Source: Dendrobium chrysotoxum (Eukaryota; Streptophyta; Magnoliopsida; Asparagales; Orchidaceae). From it: a DNA stretch of 64,000 nucleotides. Location: the NCBI GenBank assembly GCA_019925795.1, contig CM034314.1:17480657-17544656 (forward strand). The letters run 5' to 3'. Positions 60,050 through 64,000 of the stretch are shown here, in pieces. The translations under genes and the position numbers were made by a program. The first letter of the stretch is position 1, and each line of letters starts with the position of its first letter. The notes under the pieces are model-generated. The model was not told the DNA's origin. It was given only the letters and a program-made list of their open reading frames with translations, and made no database searches.

Positions 60050-60063
60050 GTTCTCCCCCACTT
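60050..60063 (-). promoter_or_regulatory. Polypurine tract
   Basis: AAGTGGGGGAGAAC on the minus strand, directly before the LTR start TGATATGG. It is the plus-strand primer site for reverse transcription and marks the 3' end of the element's internal region. Confidence 0.7.
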
Positions 60064-60199
60064 CAGAAGAGTCCGCACTCGACGATGTAAGTTCGGTAGC
60101 TGCTCCATCTAATGGAAAGTAAGGAAAAATATCTTCAACATTGAAAGTGGCGAACGTGAGAACATCTGGTGGTAAGTCCACAATGTAAGCGTTATCATT

Positions 60200-61182
60200 A
60201 ATTCTTTGCTTAATTGCAATTAAGCCACTTTTTTGGGGGCTGAGCTTCGAATAGGTTCCTGGCGGGAATTTTTCTCTCCTTAATTGGACACCATTACTAG
60301 CTCACCTAGATGGAAGATCTTTGGACAACAGTGCAGATCATCATTTCTTTTATAAGAGTCATTAGATTGCACTAACTTGCTACGGACATCTTAAAGCATT
60401 AGCTTAAAATTTTCAACCAACCTACCTGCTGCAGCATTGTGGCACTTTGGGACGATAGCTAAGTCCACTATGTGATTTGGTGTCTTCACGTATGCTATAT
60501 TGAAGGGACACATTCCTGTAGACCTGTGGGCATCGAGTTGTAAGCAAACTCGGCTTGACTTAAGACTTCATCCCATTGCTTCATATTATCCTGTGCCAAA
60601 CATCTGAGCATGTTATCAAGTGTCCTATTTACCACTTCCGTTTATCCGTCGGTTTGTGGGTGGTATGCCGGGCCGAGCTTGATTTTTTGTCTTGAGCTGC
60701 TTCCAAAGCTCCCTCCAAAAATGGCTTACGAACTTCACGTCACGGTTTGAGGTAAAATTTCAGGGTAACCCATGAAGCCGAACAATTTCATGGAAGAACA
60801 GCCGCGCTACTCCAAGGGCGTCTCACGTTTTCTTACAAGCAATAAAATGGGATATTTTAGAGAACTTGTCAACCATAACCATGATAGAATCGACACCTCT
60901 CTTTGTACGGGGTAGGCCCAATACAAAGTCCATGCTCAAGTTCTCCCAAATAGACGTTGGGATCGGTAATGGTGTATAAAGGCCTTCATTCTGTCAAACT
61001 CCCTTGTAGACTTGACATACGGAACATCTTTCAACAAAACGAGTTACATCCCTCCTTAGGTGAGGCCAAAAAAATTGCAGCTGCATCTGTTCGATGGTCT
61101 TCTCTCGTCCCAAGTGTGCTGACAAGCCTCCCCCATGTATTTCTCTGATTAACTGATGCTGCACGGAGGACAAGGGATGCAC
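60200..61182 (-). pseudogene. Ty3/gypsy integrase, decayed
   Basis: The H2C2 zinc domain is clear: REIHGGGLSAHLGREKT, FFWPHLRRDVTRFVERCSVCQ. Downstream, across frames, comes the catalytic core: WENLSMDFVLGLPRTKRGVD with the first Asp, MVMVDKFSKISHFI, then TSNRDVKFVSHFWRELW with the second Asp. The expected Glu region is disordered by frameshifts. The C-terminal part (to about 60200) still shows LGELVMVSN. It would join element cDNA to chromosomal DNA, but stops at 60995 and others make it inactive. Confidence 0.82.
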
Positions 61183-61462
61183 AAAACATTGTCCTTGAAT
61201 AAGAAACCGTGCCTCGATGTATAATCCTCAAATGGCTTGTTAGTGGAACAATGCTCCCAAGGCATGGCAAAATCCTTTTCATGGTAGTACAAGTCCTTAA
61301 GTAATTCCAAACAAGTTATCTCAATTTGGAGTTTAACAAGCAAAGCCGACCATCTACTTAAGGCGTCTGCTATCCGATTCTGACTGTTGGATTTGTGTTT
61401 CAGGACAAAAATAATTTTTTGTAAAATATTACCCATCGAGCATGCTTCATGTTGATACTTTT

Positions 61463-61726
61463 CTAAGTATTTAAATACTGTAGAGCTTGATGATCGCTGC
61501 ATAAAATGAAGTCCTGATGAAGCAAGTAATGTTCCCATTGCTTAAGAGCTCTCACAACTACATAAAGTTCCTGCTCGTAAATAGACCACTTTTGCCTCAT
61601 GGGAGTTAACTTCTCACTAAAAAACTCAATGGGTTTGTTGTCTTGGGACAACACTGCACCAACTCTAATAACCGAAGCATCTGTGTCTACATTAAATGGT
61701 TTGTTAAAATCTAGTAGAACGAGCAC
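61463..61726 (-). pseudogene. Ty3/gypsy RNase H domain
   Basis: FNVDTDASVIRVGAVLSQDN is the first acidic strand, then PIEFFSEKLTPMRQKWSIYEQEL with the catalytic Glu and YLLHQDFILCSDHQALQYL with the third Asp. The frame is open over 87 codons. Between it and the integrase (61183-61460) lies the continuation ending in IADALSRW, as normal for this family. Confidence 0.85.
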
Positions 61727-61830
61727 TAGAGCAGAAATTAAGGGTGTCTTGATGGTTTCAAAAGTGATTTGTTGTTCTACATTCCATCTGAAGCTTTATT
61801 GTTTCAAACAGTCCATAATAAGTGCCATAA

Positions 61831-62490
61831 TTACACTGAATCCATGAATAAATCTTCGACGAAATTAGCCAACCCATGGAAGCTGCGGACTTCCGTAAGT
61901 GTGCATGGACGAGGCCAATCTTTGATGGCGGTAACCTTGCGGGGGTCCATGTTAACACTATTTGCAGAAATGATAAAACTCAAAAAGTGAACTGATGTCG
62001 TGGGAAATTCGCATTTGGATTTGTTTAAGTACAATTTATGTTTGCATAATAGTTCAAAAACTTCCGCTAGGTGCTTCCAATGGTCATCAGCAGACGGACT
62101 ATAGATCAAGATATCATCAAAATAAACTATGCAAAACTTACCGAGTAATGGTTTTAGAATTTCATTCATCAAGCGCATAAACATGGATGGAGCATTGCAT
62201 AAACCAAACGATATTACCTTCCACTCATATAGGAGTCTTGAAGGCTGTCTTCCATTCATCACCGGGCCGTATCCGTATTTGGTGATACCCACTGTGCAAA
62301 TCCAGCTTGGAGAATATAGTGGTCCCTGTTAAATGTCCAACATATCTTCCAACCTCGGTACAGGAAATCGGTATTTAGCCGTAATCCTATTGATAACTCG
62401 GCTATTAATGCATATGCGCCACGAGTCATCCTTCTTTCGTACTAATAAAGTGGGCACTGCACAGGGGCTTAGGCTATAGGTTGAATCATC
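61831..62490 (-). pseudogene. Ty3/gypsy reverse transcriptase
   Basis: The best part is open from 62292: FGLCNAPSMFMRLMNEIL, then IVYFDDILIYS with the catalytic YFDD, HLAEVFELLCKHKLYLNKSKC and the connection DPRKVTAIKDWPRP. The N-terminal fingers (62300-62490) are present but broken by stops near 62330 and 62450 (pieces like GLRLNTDFLYRGWKI). It copied the element's RNA; now dead. Confidence 0.88.
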
Positions 62491-62861
62491 TATTTTTGTA
62501 TCAAATCATCAACAATTTTTTGCATGGTCTGGTGTTCGGCAGAGCTCATCTTGTAGCGTGGTAAATTTGGTAAGGTGGCACTCAAAATTAGATCAATTTG
62601 ATGCTGTATGGACCGCAGTGGAGGGAGCTGATTTGGGAGGTCTCTAGGGGCTACATCCTCAAAATTTGACAGCAGCTGGAGCACTTCCATAGGGTAATGA
62701 GAGGACTCACTCAATGAATTTTCTTCAGTTAGGAAAACAACCGACAAAGATTTGTTTGCAGGCCTTAAATGTAGGAGCAAATTCTCAGAAACAACACATA
62801 AAGAAGGTTTCTCATTGTTGTCAGATATAGGGGTGTGTTGTGGATTGGGGAGCAAATGCAA
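62490..62861 (-). pseudogene. Linker between protease and reverse transcriptase
   Basis: An open frame of 123 codons ending LPPLRSIQHQIDLILSATLPNLPRYKMS, followed by the QTMQKIVDDLIQK helix. This is the usual sequence just before RT in Ty3/gypsy polyproteins (the family reads LPPLR-IQHQIDLIPGA-LPN--HYRM). Confidence 0.8.
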
Positions 62862-62930
62862 CTTCTGGTTCTTCCATTCAAACGTGTATGCATTTGTTCG
62901 CCCGCCATACGTAATCCCTGTATCAAACTA

Positions 62931-63179
62931 TCACGGACGCTCAAGGATGAGATGACAAACGTTTATGTTTAGGACATCACACAAAACTTCACAAGTATAG
63001 TGCTTCCCAATCAAAAAATTCACCTTGCACATGTCTGATACTAGAATTTCCATGCCTCTTTTTACCCAGCTAATTCTATAAGAATTTGGGTTCTTTGTTG
63101 CCTTTAAATGCAATGCATTAGCAACATATCGCGAAATGATATTTTCAGTGCAACCATTATCGATTAAAAGGTCGCACAC
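62931..63179 (-). pseudogene. Ty3/gypsy aspartic protease
   Basis: CDLLIDNGCTENIISRYVAN is the active-site loop; the usual Asp-Ser/Thr-Gly reads Asp-Asn-Gly. It continues ISWVKRGMEILVSDMCKV, then CEVLCDVLNINVCHLILERP, where relatives have LLGRPW. The domain cleaved the Gag-Pol precursor. The substitution at the triad suggests loss of activity. Confidence 0.82.
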
Positions 63180-63239
63180 CTTACCATAATCATGTATGTA
63201 GTCTCGAAAATGTCATTTCGCTGTGAAGAAACAACCTGT

Positions 63240-63750
63240 TATGGAGCCAATAACAACTTTTCCAGAATGTAGATTACCAGTTCTCCTTCATCCCCTTCAA
63301 TCTCCTCATATTCATCATCAATATCACCTTCTACTATAGCATGATTGGCTTCGAATTCACCTTCCAAGAGTTATAGTTGTTGGCGTTTTGGACACTTGTT
63401 AGATTGTGGCCTGGTTGAAAACATCAGAACATAGTGTTCGATTTGGCATATGGATTATCCTCGATCGGTGCCTTTGGCCTGTTTGCGAATTTGTTCTCAG
63501 TAATGTGTTGAACTTGCCTTGTAGCTGCATTGCTCTTGCTAATCAGTTTGGCAGCTATGGGAATGTGGTTCTTACTATCAGATGTAGAGTAATCAATGAA
63601 GTGTCGCCGATTTGTAAAAACACAAGGTGGGCGATTCAGCTGTATTTCAGTCTTCAAAGCAAAGTTGATGACAATGACCAAATAGAGTTCAATTCCAACT
63701 TGTCTTGAATGGCTTCTTTCAATCCTCCGTCCGATATAACGAGCTGCCAT
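63240..63750 (-). pseudogene. Ty3/gypsy gag C-terminal part
   Basis: On the minus strand: INFALKTEIQLNRPP with a Ser/Asn-rich tail, then a damaged CCHC knuckle near 63385-63420 (CFQPGH and NKCPKRQQ in neighbouring frames) and an acidic spacer (GDIDDEYEEIEGDEGELV). This order precedes the protease in the family. The rest of gag and the second LTR lie beyond or at the right edge; 63750-64000 is of the same element but decayed. Confidence 0.7.
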
Positions 63751-64000
63751 TTGATTATTGGATTCGTTGAGATTGTTGCGGGCACTAAGGTGGTAGCATT
63801 CTTCCGTTTAATCACTAACGCTTCTATTGCCTTGATAGCAATGTTGGTACTTCATATACAATAACTGCTCAAACTCAGTGGGCAGGAAGTGACCCTGGAG
63901 TAACTGTTTCATCGGTGACCAGCTCCAAATAGATCCTTTACCTTCTCTATATCAGGTTTGTAGAATCTGCTGCCACCACATGCTTGCACCACCTCTCAAT

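Noticed and set aside
1..64000. CRISPR array, bacterial defence or integrated organelle DNA
   Set aside because: No regularly spaced repeats with unique spacers, no bacterial-type operons and no recognisable plastid or mitochondrial genes were seen.

Overview
Kind of organism. This is AT-rich plant nuclear DNA. It holds one intron-bearing ABCC (MRP-type) transporter gene, decayed plant resistance-type gene fragments (an LRR receptor kinase and an NB-LRR), and many plant-type transposable elements. The styles of the RLK, NLR and ABCC sequences suggest an angiosperm, perhaps a monocot such as a palm, but that placement is inference. I see no prokaryotic genes, CRISPR array or organelle block. 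Layout: (1) 1-9.8 kb: GC-rich and AT-rich non-coding DNA, then fragments of a long-LTR retrotransposon family (LTR 3' ends at 6461 and 9821) surrounding a dead LRR receptor-kinase fragment (3478-4858). (2) 11.5-17.6 kb, minus strand: an apparently intact 11-exon ABCC8-like gene, 1469 residues, with GT-AG introns and both ATP sites complete. (3) 18-38 kb: intergenic DNA made largely of identifiable non-autonomous elements. These are five copies of one MITE family, a hAT-type element with a perfect 8-bp target duplication, a 6.1-kb solo LTR (TGTTG...CAACA, GTGTG duplication), a MULE-like element, a MITE split by a SINE, and a 1.1-kb solo LTR (TAGGC duplication). (4) 38.6-57.2 kb: a degraded NB-LRR gene whose 3' half plus flank is directly repeated 10.8 kb downstream. 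Between the two copies lies an Ogre/Tat-like Ty3/gypsy element (long LTR, tRNA-Arg-type primer site, extra ORF, gag, protease) that stops inside the protease and is fused directly to the second NB-LRR copy. (5) 57.2-59.2 kb: an 813-bp foldback MULE-type MITE with a perfect 9-bp target duplication, then the last exon of a second ABCC8-like gene, same strand as the first. (6) 59.7-64 kb, minus strand: one LTR and the decayed gag-protease-RT-RNaseH-integrase of another Ty3/gypsy element, perhaps sitting in the last intron of the second ABCC gene. How the parts work together: only the ABCC gene at 11.5-17.6 kb looks functional. The rest is a record of transposon insertion, LTR-LTR recombination and one segmental tandem duplication. 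The most unusual signals are the retroelement/NB-LRR duplication junction and a hairpin motif repeated near the LTR 5' end whose stem bases co-vary between copies. All statements are from reading by eye; no database search was made.
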